Notes under the pieces: model-generated
Told to the model about the DNA's origin: nothing
Seen by the model: only the letters and a program-made list of their open reading frames with translations
Database searches by the model: none
Translations under genes and position numbers: made by a program
Shown: piece by piece, positions 43,712 to 55,841 of the stretch
Position numbering within the stretch: the stretch's first letter is position 1
Layout of the letters: each line of letters starts with the position of its first letter
Origin: Adiantum capillus-veneris
Taxonomy: Eukaryota; Streptophyta; Polypodiopsida; Polypodiales; Pteridaceae
DNA length: 64,000 bases
Reading direction: 5' to 3'
Assembly (NCBI GenBank): GCA_014529385.2
Contig: CM043953.1
Coordinates: 68,070,372 to 68,134,371 of the forward strand

Positions 43712-45004
43712 TCAGACTGCCAGAGTGAATGGCAAGCCCCGCTTCGCATGACTCATCAACTCCTGAATAGAAGCTGACTTTTGTTCCAAGCAGTGATCTC
43801 GGATCTCTGTAGGTAGACCCAAGGTAAACCGCTCAATCTGTTCTCTAAACAAGATCTTCTTGAATGAAGAGGCGGGTAGAAAAGAGTTCCAGAATCTTTC
43901 ACAATAAGCATTGATTGTATCTTTCTTGGTCATCCGAAGATGGTTCCAAGCAGCTCGTACATCTAGTTCATATTCTTGCGTCAACCAAGAAGAAATAAAA
44001 AGCTTTTCAAATTTCAGCCATTTAACTGGCGCACTCTTGTTTAAAAGAAGCGTGGACCACCAAGTACGAGCATTCCCCTTAAGGTAAGAGGTCGCTCTCC
44101 GAATCTTGGAGTGCTCTGAATAGCGTCCTCCTGCGAAAGCGATGTCAAACTGCTGTATAAAAGACAAAGCCTTCGAAGCATCTGAGTATCCTGAAAAAGT
44201 ATCAAACTTGATCGAGTGGCCACCTTCCTTAAACTCTCAGACTTTCTTGCTTTCATCTTCGAGAAAATCATACTGGTTGGCTTTGTAAAAAAAATTCTTC
44301 TTGTTCGCATAAAAGTTTCCATCATCGGAATCTGAGCTGTCTGTAGACGAGTCCTCAGTAGAACTGTCAGTCTCTGGGCGAGATGTAGCCTTCTTTGCCT
44401 TTTTCTTGCCCTTTCCGAAGCTTTGTTTCTTGCTTCGCTTTTTACCTTTTCTGTCTTCTTCGCTCGAATCCGAGGAGCTAGAAGAACTATCAGAAGAAGA
44501 AGAAGAAGAAGAAGAACTGGGTAGGTCTTCAAACTTGACGCGCTTCTTCAATTTCTTTGCCTTGTCAAAAGTCGACTGACGACCCAAATATCCCGGGAAG
44601 TCAGTGCCTTTCTTCTGCTTTTTGCCGTGCTTTTTGTCCTTCTTTTGCACGTCGAAAAGCTGAGCAATCCGTGCATCAACCACGTTCTCCAGTTCCTTCT
44701 CCGTATATTTCTTGGAGGCAGAAGGTTTCTTGAGAGCGGGTTTCGGGAGTGGTGTTGTGGTTCTCTGCCACTCCGTCTGTACCTCTTCCAAAGAGGTCTG
44801 GTTCATATATTTTGCCATCTTTGGGTCCTTGGCAAAATTGAGCATCATCTTTGTTGCATCGCCAATCAATTGACGACGCTCCATCTCTCTTTGCTCCGCC
44901 TGAGTAGGCCGAGGCGGGCCATACTCTCTGTCTGAATCTTTGCTGTGATCCCAGCCCGCATCTCCAGATGCAGAGGGAGTCGACTGATCATTGCCTGAAG
45001 CCAT
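43712..45004 (-). pseudogene. F1d gag
   Basis: Start ATG at 45004 (MASGNDQSTPSASGD). An open stretch reaches about 44,240 through the charged N-terminal half and the serine-aspartate tract. A frameshift near 44,235 leads to the capsid-like half (43712-44167: SFIQQFDIAFAGGRYSEHSK, ARTWWSTLLLN, KFEKLFISSWLTQEY, CERFWNSFLPASSFKK). This is the longest intact family 1 gag N-terminus in the window. Confidence 0.8.
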
Positions 45005-45077
45005 AGGTGCCGCGGAAAAAAAAAATTCGGGGATCGGATTTCCCGTAGAAGAGAAATCGGCCGTGCTCTGATACCAC

Positions 45078-45684
45078 TGTAACAGACTTGGACACTCCAA
45101 GTCAAGAATCAACCGCGACAGCACCAAATAACCACTTCAAAACAATTCACAGATCACAATAGATTTGCACTGGCCCGGCGGAGTTCCGTGCCTAGAGATA
45201 TTGGCCCCAAAGACTGGCACCCCTTTCGGTATTTCTTTTTATATTAATCAATCATCAAAGTACAAGAGAGCGGTTAGGGTTTCACTCTCAGACTCTGCGT
45301 CCACATGCTCTGAGAAGTGAGGCCCTCACCACTAATTTAAAGGTTACAAGGGATGCCCAAAAGCAGAGCCCCAAAAGCTTCAAATCAAAAGCAATCAGTA
45401 CTCTCTCTTAGAGAGAGTCTCTTTTTTTAATTGAAAAAAAAAAGCAAGTTCTCTCTCTTTCATGCAAAAAGCAACGCCCAAAAGCTGCCAGCGCAAATTG
45501 CGGCGCAATTTGCGGAAAATCCGTACAACCCTGCCACGCGGCATTGGCGCCAGAAATTAGGGTTTCAGCCAGCAGTTAGGGTTTCCAGAAATTAGGGTTT
45601 GCTGCGAATTAGGGTTTCTGGCAGATTTTAGGGTTTGCAGGAATTTTAGGGTTTCTGCTGTCCGCCACGTCATCACTTTGTGAC
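45078..45684 (-). repeat. F1d 5' LTR (607 bp)
   Basis: Minus strand TGTCACAAAG...CTGTTACA next to primer site 45065-45076. It gives the uninterrupted reference for the hAT insertion point in the 3' LTR. Confidence 0.9.
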
Positions 45685-46069
45685 AGGTAGCTTCGCACTC
45701 TGCCATTGCTTTGAGTCACTAACTTTCCAATGACAAAATGGTAGCTGCACATTTTGCCACTGTCTTATAGTACACATTGGATCCCGTAACACTTTCGAGC
45801 ATACCCAAACCGACAGTTTAAGAATGCAGTTACACATGTACTCTTTAATAGAAGCAGTTACTGTATTCTTGACAGACTAACAAGAAATACTCACTTCTAT
45901 AGCACTAAGCAAACTTTTGGACATTCCATAAGAGCAATTGCCAAACTGACAATCTGTACAGCTCTAACATTCATGTAACATGTATTTCATTTGAGCTCAC
46001 TTTAAATACCATGTACATCATTTGTTTCAAAAGCCATTGTCACACTGACAATCCATGTAGCTCTGAAAC
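45685..46069 (-). other. F2 3' UTR, proximal part
   Basis: Non-coding, AT-rich, between the F1d target duplication and the F2 pol stop. No structure beyond the GGTAG duplication was seen. Confidence 0.6.
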
Positions 46070-49000
46070 TCAAGGGGTCAAGGTAGGTTGCAAACCGAAG
46101 GGTTCAAGGTAAAGTGACAACACAGTTGGTGACTCTGCAAGTTCACCTTCTTCCATCCACTTAGCATCCATTGGTGGATAGTTTCTGAACTTTACCAAGT
46201 AACGCCTAGCAACCTTGCCTTTCACTTTCCTTTCTTTGTGTGCCAAAATCTGTTCAGGGACCAAGATCTCGTCAAGTTCCTCGACTTCCGGCTGATCTTC
46301 AGCTGGCATATCTTTTGGCACATCACCCACATAGGGTCTGAGAAGACTCACATGAAACGCATTGTGAATCTTCCAACTGTCAGGCAATTTCAGCCTATAT
46401 GCAACATCACTGATTATGTCGCACACTTGAAAAGGCCCATAGTAACGCATGCTGAGCTTTGGAAACAGTCTTTCCTTGCCCTTCATCTTCTTTAACCTTG
46501 CCTTCTCAAAGCGTAAAAGCACCCAATCAAACAGTGAATATACCACTTAACGACGGTGACGATCAGCTGCTTTCTTTTGCTTTGCCTGAGTCTTTTCTAA
46601 GGCCACTTTGACCTTCTTGTACATTTCATCCATGTCCTGAACATACTTATCTGCTTCAAATATCTTGTCCTTTGTATGCAGTATGGGAGGAACTTTCTTG
46701 CCACCTTCAACTATCTCAAAAGGTGCCTTGCCAGTTGATGAATGCACTGTATTATTGTATGCATACTCCACCAATAGCAAATACTGCTCCCACTTTCCTT
46801 TATGCTCTGACACATAGCAGTTCAACAGATCTAGGACAGTAGAATTTGCCTCTTCTGACTGCCCATCTATTTGAGGATGAAATGACGAAGAGAATTTGAG
46901 CGTTGTGCCCATATTCTCAAACAAGCCTCTCCAGAACAAACTTGTCATGCGTGGATCACGGTCGCTAACAATCGACTATGGCATGCCATGATACTTGAAA
47001 ATATTGCTCATAAACAAGCGTGCCATCTGATCTGGTTTTATCTTCTTCCTGACAGGAATAAAATGAGCCTGTTTGCTGAATCTACAAATAATGGTCCAAA
47101 TACCATCGTTTCCTGTCTGCGTTCTCGGAAGATCAAAGATAAAATCCATAGCAATACTTTCCCATGGTTTATCTCGAATAGGTAGTGGTTGCAATAACCC
47201 TGGTGCCTTTTGCCTGTCAAACTTGACCTTCTGGCAAATTAGGCATTCTCGCACAAAGGCATCCACATCCCTTCTCAATGTAGGCCAATAGAAGAATGTC
47301 TCAACCGCTTTAACTGTAGCATCGATACCACGATGCCCTGCATACGGTGGGACATGACTCTCTTCCATAACTTTGCGTCGCAATGGCTTTGTGACACACA
47401 ATCTGCCATGCATCATCATGAACCCGTCTTTAAGAAGATAGTGTTCATGACGTTGTCCTTGCATTAGCTGCTCGAAGACCCTTGCAAAATCTTCATCATT
47501 TTCATATTGTTCTCTCATATCATCAAGTGCATGATGATAAGGAATCGACACAGCTGAAATTTGTGGCTTCCTAGACAAGGCATCAGCCACAACGTTCTTC
47601 TTGCCTTCCACATGCACGATTTGAAAATGGAACAGGGACAAGATATTTGCCCATCGCATATGCTTCTCGGATAACTTTGTCTGTGTCAAGAAGTGTCGCA
47701 AGGTCTGATGGTCCGTTTGGACAACGAAATCTGCTCCTAGCAGGTAGTGTTTCCAACTTAAGAGCGCATGAATCACAGCCAGTAACTCTTTCTCATAGAC
47801 CTGCATGGTCATCTCTGGCCCTTGCAAAATTCTGCTCTCATAGGCTACTACCCTGCCATCTTGCATTAGCACTGCACCAATGCTACTACCACATGGCACA
47901 GGCATCACACTGGACCACAAATGACTTCCTAAGATCTGGCAACACAATGACTGGATCTGAAGTCATCTTTTCCTTTAAGAGATTAAAAGTTGAAATCTCT
48001 TTTTGTGTCCATCTAAAGGTGACTGCCTTCTTTTGAAGAGCATGTAAAGGTGAAGCAATCTCAGCGAAATTTCGGATAAACCTTCTGTAATAGGAGCATA
48101 GTCCCAAGAAACTTCGGACATCGTGCACCGTCTTCAAATTTGGCCATGACTTGATCGCTTCAACTTTTGCAGGATCCATTCTGACACCATCCTTTGAGAC
48201 AATGTGTCCCAAGAAGTGAATCTCTTCCAGAAAAAACTCACTTTTCTTTGCATTGATGAGCAACCTATGACTGCGTAACTCTTTGAACACAATGGCCAAG
48301 TGATGCCTATGCTCCTCTTCATTCTTTGAGTAGACTATCATGTCATCAAAGAATGTACCAACAAACTGCTGGTGTGGACGGAAAATTCTGTCCATCATCC
48401 TAGTGAACGTAGCAGGAGCATTTGTGAGACCAAAGGGCATCACTAAAAATTCGTAAAGGCCAAACGTCGTTCTAAAAGCAGTTTTGTGCACATCCTCTGA
48501 TCTAATGCGGATCTGATGGTACCCACTCTTTAGATCTATCCTGCTAAAGATAGCTGCTCCTTCTAATTTGTCCATAATATCATCAATTCTAGGTATAGGG
48601 AACCTATTCTTGATGGTATTCTTGTTCAGTGCACGGTAGTCGATGCACATACGCCATGAGCCATCCTTTTTCTGCACCAACAACACTGGAGAACAGAATG
48701 GAGATGAACTGGGCTGAATCAGCCCCTTTTCTAACAGCTCCTGTACTTGGCCCATCATCTCTTTTTGTTGAGCCGCACTAACCCTGTATGGAGGCTTATT
48801 TGGTGGGCTACTGCGTGGCACCAAATCTATCGCATGGTCCTCGGGTCTCTCTGGCGGTAATTGAGACCGTAATGAATCGGAAAAACAGTCACTATACTGT
48901 TGTAAAAACATTGACCTTTCTTTATCTAGCACAGATAAATTTGATTCATCACAATCTGACACTTCACGTGCAAAAACCAAGTACGCAGAAAGATGCTTTT

Positions 49001-49421
49001 TCATTACAGAAGCAATAGCAGAAGCTGATACAGTGGGAATAGACTCCCCTTTAAGCTTTACATCCAGAATGTGAGTCTTTCCCCTGCTCTGTACAGTGAT
49101 CTTTTTGTTGTAGGCATCCATGATTCCCTGTACACGAAACAACCAAGGAATACCTAACAACACATCACATCCGTCCAGTGGCATGATGTAAAATTCTTCA
49201 GCATCTACATAGGACTCGATATGTAGACGCAACTTTCCAATGATGGGTGTCACAGCCTCTGTATGGCCAGGACATGCCAAACCTGCCTCTGCTATATACC
49301 CCATCTCTTCAGGTCTGATTCCCAACTTTGAAGCCAATTCTGGGGAAATGAAGTTGGCTTTGGCACCTAGATCAAAGAAGATAAGCACTGTTTGATCCCT
49401 GACCTTTCCCATGCTCTGCAA
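46070..49421 (-). pseudogene. F2 pol: protease, RT, RNase H, integrase, chromodomain
   Basis: Protease starts near 49,380 with a DLGA box (FFDLGAKANFIS) instead of the usual D-S/T-G-A. RT has [43 protein letters not shown] and FFDDMIVYSK. A 7-bp insertion after CDAC (about 47,895) shifts the frame before RNase H (GSSIGAVLMQDGRVVAYESR). The integrase has HRGIDATVK..CLICQKVKFDR, MDFIFDLPRTQTGND, a stop before SIVSDRDPR (46,973), SSSFHPQIDGQSEEAN, and a stop after ADRHRR (about 46,545). The chromodomain (LVKFRNYPPMDAKWMEE) closes pol at 46070. Few lesions make this the best-preserved pol in the window. Confidence 0.9.
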
Positions 49422-51136
49422 AGCTCACTTGCATCTGAATTTGGCTTGTTGCCCACCATATCTGACACTAGACCAGCCATGGGCTTCTTTCCTTTCCTGT
49501 CCTCCTTGTCTTCAGAATCAGCTGGCCTTTTCTTTGTAGGACAATTGTAAGCAATGTGGCCATGCTGCTCACAAATAAAGCATTTGTTCTCTGACCTCAG
49601 GACCTTCTTTTGCTCTTCAGACTTGCGAGGAAAACGTCTTTTCCATTTCTTCGCTGGGTCCTTTTCTGATTCAGCCGAAGCTTTGCCTTTCCCTGCGTTG
49701 GCTGGCTCCTGAGTCACTTTAGGAACCTCCTTGGAAACATACTTCTTCGCTGAATTTTTCTTGGTTGATCCTTCCTTGACGCCAGTATTGAATTCACAAT
49801 CTTCTCCCTTGAGCAAACCATTGCCAGTGTTTGCTACCTCGATGAGCTGCGTCAAAGTAGTGACTTTTGTCTTCGTACAGTACTTTCTCAATCCTTTAGG
49901 TAGGCCACAACAGTATTTTTCAATCTGTTATGTCAATGGCACAAACCTATAGGAAGTTACTGGAAGTAGAGATTTCCAAAACTTTCGATTGTAGTCATCC
50001 AAATTCTTGCAAGTAGCAGCATTAAGCTGGTGCCATTCTGTCATGACATCTGCTTTTAAGTCATCAGATAACCATGCTGCTGCAAAAATCTGCTTGAAGT
50101 AAATCCATGTGGACGGAGCTTGCCCTTGAAGCAATAAAGTTGTCCACCATTGTCCCGCATTCCCTGTCAAGAAAGTGGCTGCCTTGCGGACCTTTGAAGC
50201 CTCTGTAAAGTTTCCCCCTGCATAGGCCTTGTCAAACTGCTGGAGGAATGAGAGAGCCTTCTTCTTGTCATCAAACCCTGTAAAGGTCGTGAATGACACA
50301 CCTTTGCCACCTTCTTTGTACGGAGTTGGCCTCTCCAGCGGCGTCAAATTGTCATATGGAAGTGACTGAAACATGGGAACACTGTTAGGGTTCATTTGTG
50401 TTCCCTGACCGCAATTAAGTTGACCTGGAAACGCCATATTTGGCTGCTGATTTGTAATTCCAGCCATACCAAAATTTGCCTGTGGCATCCCAAATTGGCC
50501 CTGAGTGCTTTGAAACCCTGGTAGCATGCCCGTGACACCATACATGGGGTTAGGCATCATCGTTTGAGCACCCCCAAACACTGTTCCTGGCGTGTAAAAC
50601 TGATTTCCAGGTGCATGACCAGCCATGCTCTGGAATACCGATCCACCTTCAAAATAGCCAGGGTGTACTAAAGGTGGTGGGAAGACCTGTTGCATAGCCT
50701 GTAGGTTGCTTCCCTGCCCATTAGAACCAACTATAGGCTCCTGAAAGGTGGCGGGCTGAACTGGTACAACTTGAAAGACTGGCATCTCGGCCACCTGTTC
50801 TTGCACCTTAGGCATAGGTTGTGGAGACTGCATGTTCTCCGTCAAGTGTACAGGTGTTTCCATTGACTGTGCAGTATGAATCACCTGTGCTCGAGCCTTA
50901 ACAGGTTTTTGAATATGATCCAGTGACCCAACTTGCTGAGACGGAACAGGAGGTTACAGAAAGGCTAAAAACCTCGGGTTCTGCATTACTTGTGTGAACA
51001 TAGCCACAGCAGTGGCCAACTGGGTCCTGAATATATCATCATCCGTCTATGGTGGTCTTGAGGACTCACCCACTTCATGTGTCTGTTGACCCTGTGAAGA
51101 GGAAACCTCTTCAGTCACATCTGGTCTGTCAGCCAT
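49367..51136 (-). pseudogene. F2 gag with zinc knuckle, three in-frame stops
   Basis: The start is probably ATG at 51136 (MADRPDVTEEVSSSQGQQ), in frame with the long stretch 49928-50884. Stops interrupt it near 51,045, 50,955 and at 49928. N-terminal FTQVMQNPRF is followed by a proline/methionine/glutamine-rich linker, then the capsid-like domain (VSFTTFTGFDDKKKALSFLQQFDKAYAGG, GQWWTTLLLQGQAPSTW, YNRKFWKSLLP) and a lysine-rich stretch with one CX2CX4HX4C knuckle (CFICEQHGHIAYNC). The frame then changes to pol near 49,400. Confidence 0.85.
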
Positions 51137-51243
51137 AATTGCAATTCCCTGTGTCTGGTCTATGATCCCCTGTGTCTTCAAGCCCAACCTGACCAAGGCT
51201 CACTTCTATGGGAAAAAGTGATTTAATCCCGTCGATGGAACCA
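51137..51243 (-). other. F2 leader with non-Met primer-binding site candidate
   Basis: Immediately after the LTR end (TTTCA) the minus strand reads TGGTTCCATCGACGGGATT. The reverse complement looks like a tRNA 3' end (T-loop AATCCCGTC, acceptor strand, CCA), but I could not name the tRNA. Confidence 0.5.
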
Positions 51244-52722
51244 TGAAACCGGCCTGTTCAATCCAAAAAGGGCGGTAGACTTTACTTCAAACCTTGATTT
51301 AGCTTTCGCCCATTATTAGTCGTCTATTATATCTGCGCTATAGTGACACAAGAGAGGGGAATGGGATACAGATGCTAGAATGCACCTCTATGAGAAGACC
51401 GACACCAGATTGGCCCCTAACTTAGGCGCCCCTTTCGGTATTTCTTTATTGTTTAATAGAGGGAATAAACGTTGTGGTCCTTTCAAGGCTGCCCCGCACA
51501 ATCCTTGGCTCAATTCTGAGTGTTCTGGCTTGATTTCGGCAGCATAACTATACTAGAACCCTTCAAGGTCAATATTCCCACGCATTAAATGACTTTCCCG
51601 ACGCATACGAGGACTTTGCAAAACCTGGCGAGAATCTGCAGCACGCTGAATTCTCTGTTTTCAGCCCTGAAAATGCGCCAGATCGCCTGTACAGCGGTCC
51701 TCTTGCGTCCCCGAACCTCCTGGGGGTATTAGGGTCCGTTTAGGGCCAAAACCCTAAACCTGCAAAAATACACAGCAGGCTGTAATTCACTGTTTCGGGC
51801 TCCGTTTCGCGTGCCGGTCGCATCCTTAGCAAGTCCTCGAGCTCCCGCACCTGTAGGGCTACTTGCCCTTTGAATCGGACGAGATTTCTGGCGTGAAACC
51901 TCTCCGAATCCACCTGTACCTGCAGGGGGGATTAGCTGCTAGCTAATCCAGTACCTATGCAAGAGGCTCTTGCCTTGGCAATCGCACATGAACCCACACA
52001 ACTGTACATTGGTCAAATGAAAAGCCCACTAGTGGGGCATAACATACTGCCAAAGGGGAGAGAGAGGGCAGTGCGTAGCGTGCAGGGCATCACTCCTGGC
52101 ACCGCACTGTGCATAAGAGGGAAAGCAAGCACTCCATAGCTCTTAACCTGTGACAAATTCTGAAAATGAGCCTCTCCCAGCTTAAAATTCAGCGCCACTT
52201 CCTTCTTGCATTGGAAATTGCACCAGAATGTGCCACTTGGCACATTTACAAGCATTTTCCCGTTTCGGGGTTGCCGCCTAAAAATCTCCCAACCGGTTGC
52301 CCAGCTGACTTCACAGCAGAGTAAGCAAATGTTCCCCTTGTCATTCCAGAGGTAATGACGCAAACACATTTTCAAGTCCCAAAATAGCAGTTCCCTAAAT
52401 TTTAGGAGATGCTGCCATTGTATCTTTCTAGGTCATCTGACCCTCTTTGTACACTGTGGCCACATCCAGAACTGAAATGTAGCCTCTGTAGCAAAGGATT
52501 CCACTTTGGCTAGTCAATGACCCCACTTTGGCTAACCATAGTCCTTGTCCAACCTTAGTGCTCTCTTGCCCTCAGGCCTGGACTCCCTCTGGACAGTTCC
52601 ACACTAGCTATGCAATGCAGGGCAGTTAGATTTCCCGAGGGGTGTTTCCAAAAAGTGAAAGTAAATAGATAATAAGAAAGAAATCAACAAAAAGGATAGA
52701 TAGTAGTCACACGCTGGTGACA
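51244..52722 (-). repeat. F2 5' LTR (1479 bp)
   Basis: Minus strand TGTCACCAGCG...GGTTTCA. It shares GAAATACCGAAAGGGGCGCC (51425-51444, minus) and most of its length with 5388-6947. Its outer end touches GTAAA and the LINE 3' half. Confidence 0.8.
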
Positions 52723-52727
52723 GTAAA
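52723..52727. repeat. GTAAA target-site duplication, right copy
   Basis: Matches 9105-9109; see the left copy. Confidence 0.75.
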
Positions 52728-54425
52728 ACCAAGGTTGGTGTTTAACACCACCCCACAATGGACCAGGAGATCAGCACCCACATTCACAAACGGCCATGAG
52801 ACAGTGGAATATACAAATGCTTACACCTACCTTGGGGTGGTCTTTAGTGGACCAGCATTTTCATTGACGAGAGCAGCAGACTAACTAGAGCACATGCAGC
52901 ATTGGGTGGATTGGAGAGGATGTGTTCACTCATTCAGTTTCAAGAGCCTCGAACGAAGCTCTGGCTTTCTGACACTTTGGTGGCTTCCGCATTGCTCTAT
53001 GGAGTTCAGATATGGGGGCCTTCATTGGACCATCACAGGAGGTCGGGTCGCACTGATGGATGGGGAGACATGGAGAAGCCTCTAGTCTCTCTGACCTCGC
53101 GGCTTATTAGAGCCAAGGCTTCAGTACCACATGACATTATTCGAACAGAGCTAGCTGCCCCCCCACTAGTGGTTGAGGCGCTTACCAGACCAGTCTCCTT
53201 ATTAAACCGCTAGTGGGACCTCCCCAAAGAAATATATGCCCGCCTAGCACTTGAGTCCTCTCAACAATTAGCTTTGCAGGGAGAGACAACATGCTGGTAT
53301 GGAAAGATGACATCATGGTTTCAAGTACATGGGTTCAGCAAGGACAGATTGCCCCCCTTCCAGTACCCATTGGAAGCACCCTCTCTAACTCTTACACAGT
53401 CCGAGGTCACCGGGCTCATCCGCCAAGACCTGATTCAGCTAGATACTAGGAGGACTTGGATACAGCCGGCTCAAGAGTTGGGCACGAAGATGGCTTTCTA
53501 TAGAGAGCATCTTCTCCAGCTTGTTGAGGTTAATTTTGTGACGAGGCCCATATACATGGACACCCACTTATCTCATGGGATACGATGTGCTATTGGCCAG
53601 ATACGCACATCTTCACACCAGCTTCGGATCAAGATTGGTAAATACAGCGGAGTACCAGCAGAGGCCAAGACATGTCCCCTATGTCACATGGAGCCTGAGA
53701 CAGAGTTGCACTACACATGCCACTACCCAGTTTACTATGAGATACGAGACCGCTTTCACTACCTATTTAGAGAGGACTTTGGACCACTCTCTAGAGTCAT
53801 GGGGTATGAGGACCACAAATGTCAGGGTCTTTTTTTTCTCGAGATGCGCACACTAAGAGAGAGCCTGATGAGAGGAGAGGCTAGCCAATCTCAAAGACGC
53901 ATCACAGACTTCTTTGGAGTGGACATTGGGCAGCCAGAGGTGCAACTACCACAGCAGAGCTCACATTCTCCTCACACCAGAGGCACGTTGATCAATCGAG
54001 CGACCGAGCTAGGGAGACCTAGACGCCCACAACTACGGAAGACTACACAACATCGACAGAGGCTGCATCAGAAGATTCGGACTCTGGCCAGACATGCATG
54101 ACGCCCGGTCAGACTATTGACCATGGAGGAGATTAATGAGATCCGCCAACAACCGATGATAGATCTCCTATGATTTAGCTCTTTTGAGAATTGTATATCC
54201 TACTCATCTTGTATCAGCCTTTGTATCAGCCCTCACCCATTATATTCCCACACGCACACCCACATTGTGTTGTATTAGCCCCCAGTCACTACTTTCACAC
54301 CCCCCCCCCCCCCCCCCCCCCACTCATATCCTACACAGTTCCAGCTAGCTGCTTAATTCACATCTTGCAATTTAGATTTTAGTTTTTCACTTTACTTCAT
54401 TTTATTTTTGTACCCAGACATTGTA
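52723..54425 (+). pseudogene. LINE 3' half: end of RT, C-terminal region with zinc-finger-like motif, 3' UTR
   Basis: Continues the LINE interrupted at 9109: GKTKVGVFN-like, then YTYLGVVFSGPAF, the thumb-like LIQFQEPRTKLWLSDTLVASALLYGVQIWG, and the long open stretch 53274-54101 with QDLIQLDT and a C-terminal CPLCHMEPETELHYTCHYPVYYEIRD, a Cys/His motif common at LINE C-termini. A stop or frameshift lies near 52,885 and 53,212. The 3' UTR ends in a TTTCACTTTACTTCATTTTATTTTTGTACCCAGAC-like stretch shared with the second copy. A poly-C tract is at 54301-54322. Confidence 0.8.
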
Positions 54426-54501
54426 TTAGATCCACCAAGATTGTATCAGTTTGGTCTCATAGGTCATTTTGGCCTTTTGAAGACGTTTAATATAACATTT
54501 C

Positions 54502-54630
<129 letters not shown>

Positions 54631-55841
54631 AGAACCTTCACTCACGGTATCTCTCTCTCCTCTCTAGTCTATCGCACAATTCTCACGAAGTAAAAGGAAG
54701 TCGCACAATCAGTGATAGGAACCTTGAGTTCGCACTCAGCACTCATCCTGAGCATACACCATCAATCACTTCCGTTGCACATAACACATGGTACCCTATA
54801 TAACAGCCACTTCATGGAAAGCATCTTCAACCTGTAATAGTTGGTCATCTTGCAGAAGACACTCATCTATAATAGCTTCTAGCTTTGCTCGAACCTGGTT
54901 GCGAGTACTTGCATAGTTTAGTACGTGCATCATTTCTCGATTCCTTACATCTGAGCCAGCAAGAGGAACATGATGTCTATCATGTATGGAAAACGCCCTA
55001 GGAACTGTCTACCTATCTAACTGGAGGCACCCCTGTTTGCCTCTGTCGCCTTCTCCTTCTCTTCTTTGCTTCCTTCCTAGCTCTCTAAGCCTCTGATCTT
55101 TCAGCCACATCATCAGGCTCCTCTTGCCGCATCATCTCTCTTTCTACCTCTACCTGCTATACATGTGGTGCCACATCATGACGCCTGCAAAGCTGGTCTC
55201 AAATACCATAACCTGCAAAACTTGTTGTGTCTTAATTCCCTAGGAGGAATCAAGTAGTCAAAAAGCTGCCGTGTCTAAAGTGCCAAAAAGCAACAAAGAT
55301 CTTGCACAAAGAAACAATAAACTTTTATATAGAACGACTTAATTGTCATCGCAAGAGAACATTACAAATTACCAAGACCTTAAAAACTTTCTAACCTTTT
55401 TTGACTTATGAGGAACACTAGTCTTCCAGAGGCGCACCTGCCAGATTCGAGCTATCACCACACAAACACAGCCAGATCTTCTGCCAACACTAACTAGCAC
55501 CTGCAAATGCAGCAGTTAAAAGTGACCTGTGGCTGCATTAGTAAGAACCTTGATAATCATGCAAGCACTTTACACCTCCCACCTCTACGTACAACAAGGA
55601 TATGACAGAGAGAATGGAACCACCAGATTACAAGCATGATCTTCACTGAATCCTGTTCTGTTGATTTTGGCGAGCGAAAATGCCAAAATCAAATAACCAA
55701 GGCACATTCCCCGAGGGTCAACCTGAGATTATGTGAGTGTATTGTGTATCTTCAACAAAACACGTACAATTAGCCACTGAAAGGTACAGATGTAAATCTG
55801 CAGCATAGAGAAATTTAATCCAATCCGCTTTTAGTAAAAAG

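Larger units (their letters stand above)
36357..45684 (-). mobile_element. F1d: family 1 element inserted in the F2 3' UTR
   Basis: 5' LTR 45078-45684, internal region 40411-45077, 3' LTR 36357-40410 (itself holding the hAT element). GGTAG flanks it exactly on both sides (36352-36356 and 45685-45689), so borders are secure. It lacks the RT core and has a damaged zinc knuckle. Without the hAT insertion its 3' LTR is about 604 bp, against 607 bp for the 5' LTR. Confidence 0.9.
9110..52722. mobile_element. Nested LTR-retrotransposon complex (43.6 kb) inserted in one LINE
   Basis: Everything between the two GTAAA copies is LTR elements plus one hAT transposon. The left border is a 16-bp stub of a family 1 LTR end (9110-9125, TGTAACAGACTTGGAC) read as the end of F1c; the right border is the start of the family 2 5' LTR on the minus strand. 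At least five levels of nesting can be ordered: LINE, F1c, F3b, F1b, F4, F3 solo LTR. A second branch is F2, F1d, hAT. Confidence 0.75.
36087..52722 (-). mobile_element. F2: nearly complete chromodomain Ty3/Gypsy element (host of F1d)
   Basis: Minus strand: 5' LTR 51244-52722, gag 49367-51136, protease-RT-RNase H-integrase-chromodomain 46070-49421, 3' UTR (45685-46069 and 36163-36356, split by F1d), polypurine tract (36165-36176 on the plus strand) and the U3 start of the 3' LTR. A candidate primer site follows the 5' LTR: TGGTTCCATCGACGGGATT, which is not initiator Met. Lesions: three stops in gag, a gag/pol frame change, a 7-bp insertion, and two stops in integrase. Confidence 0.85.

Noticed and set aside
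54800-55230. Possible decayed exon on the minus strand
   Set aside because: Short open pieces in two frames and an acceptor-like TTTTGCAG, but no recognisable domain and several stops; not enough to call a gene.
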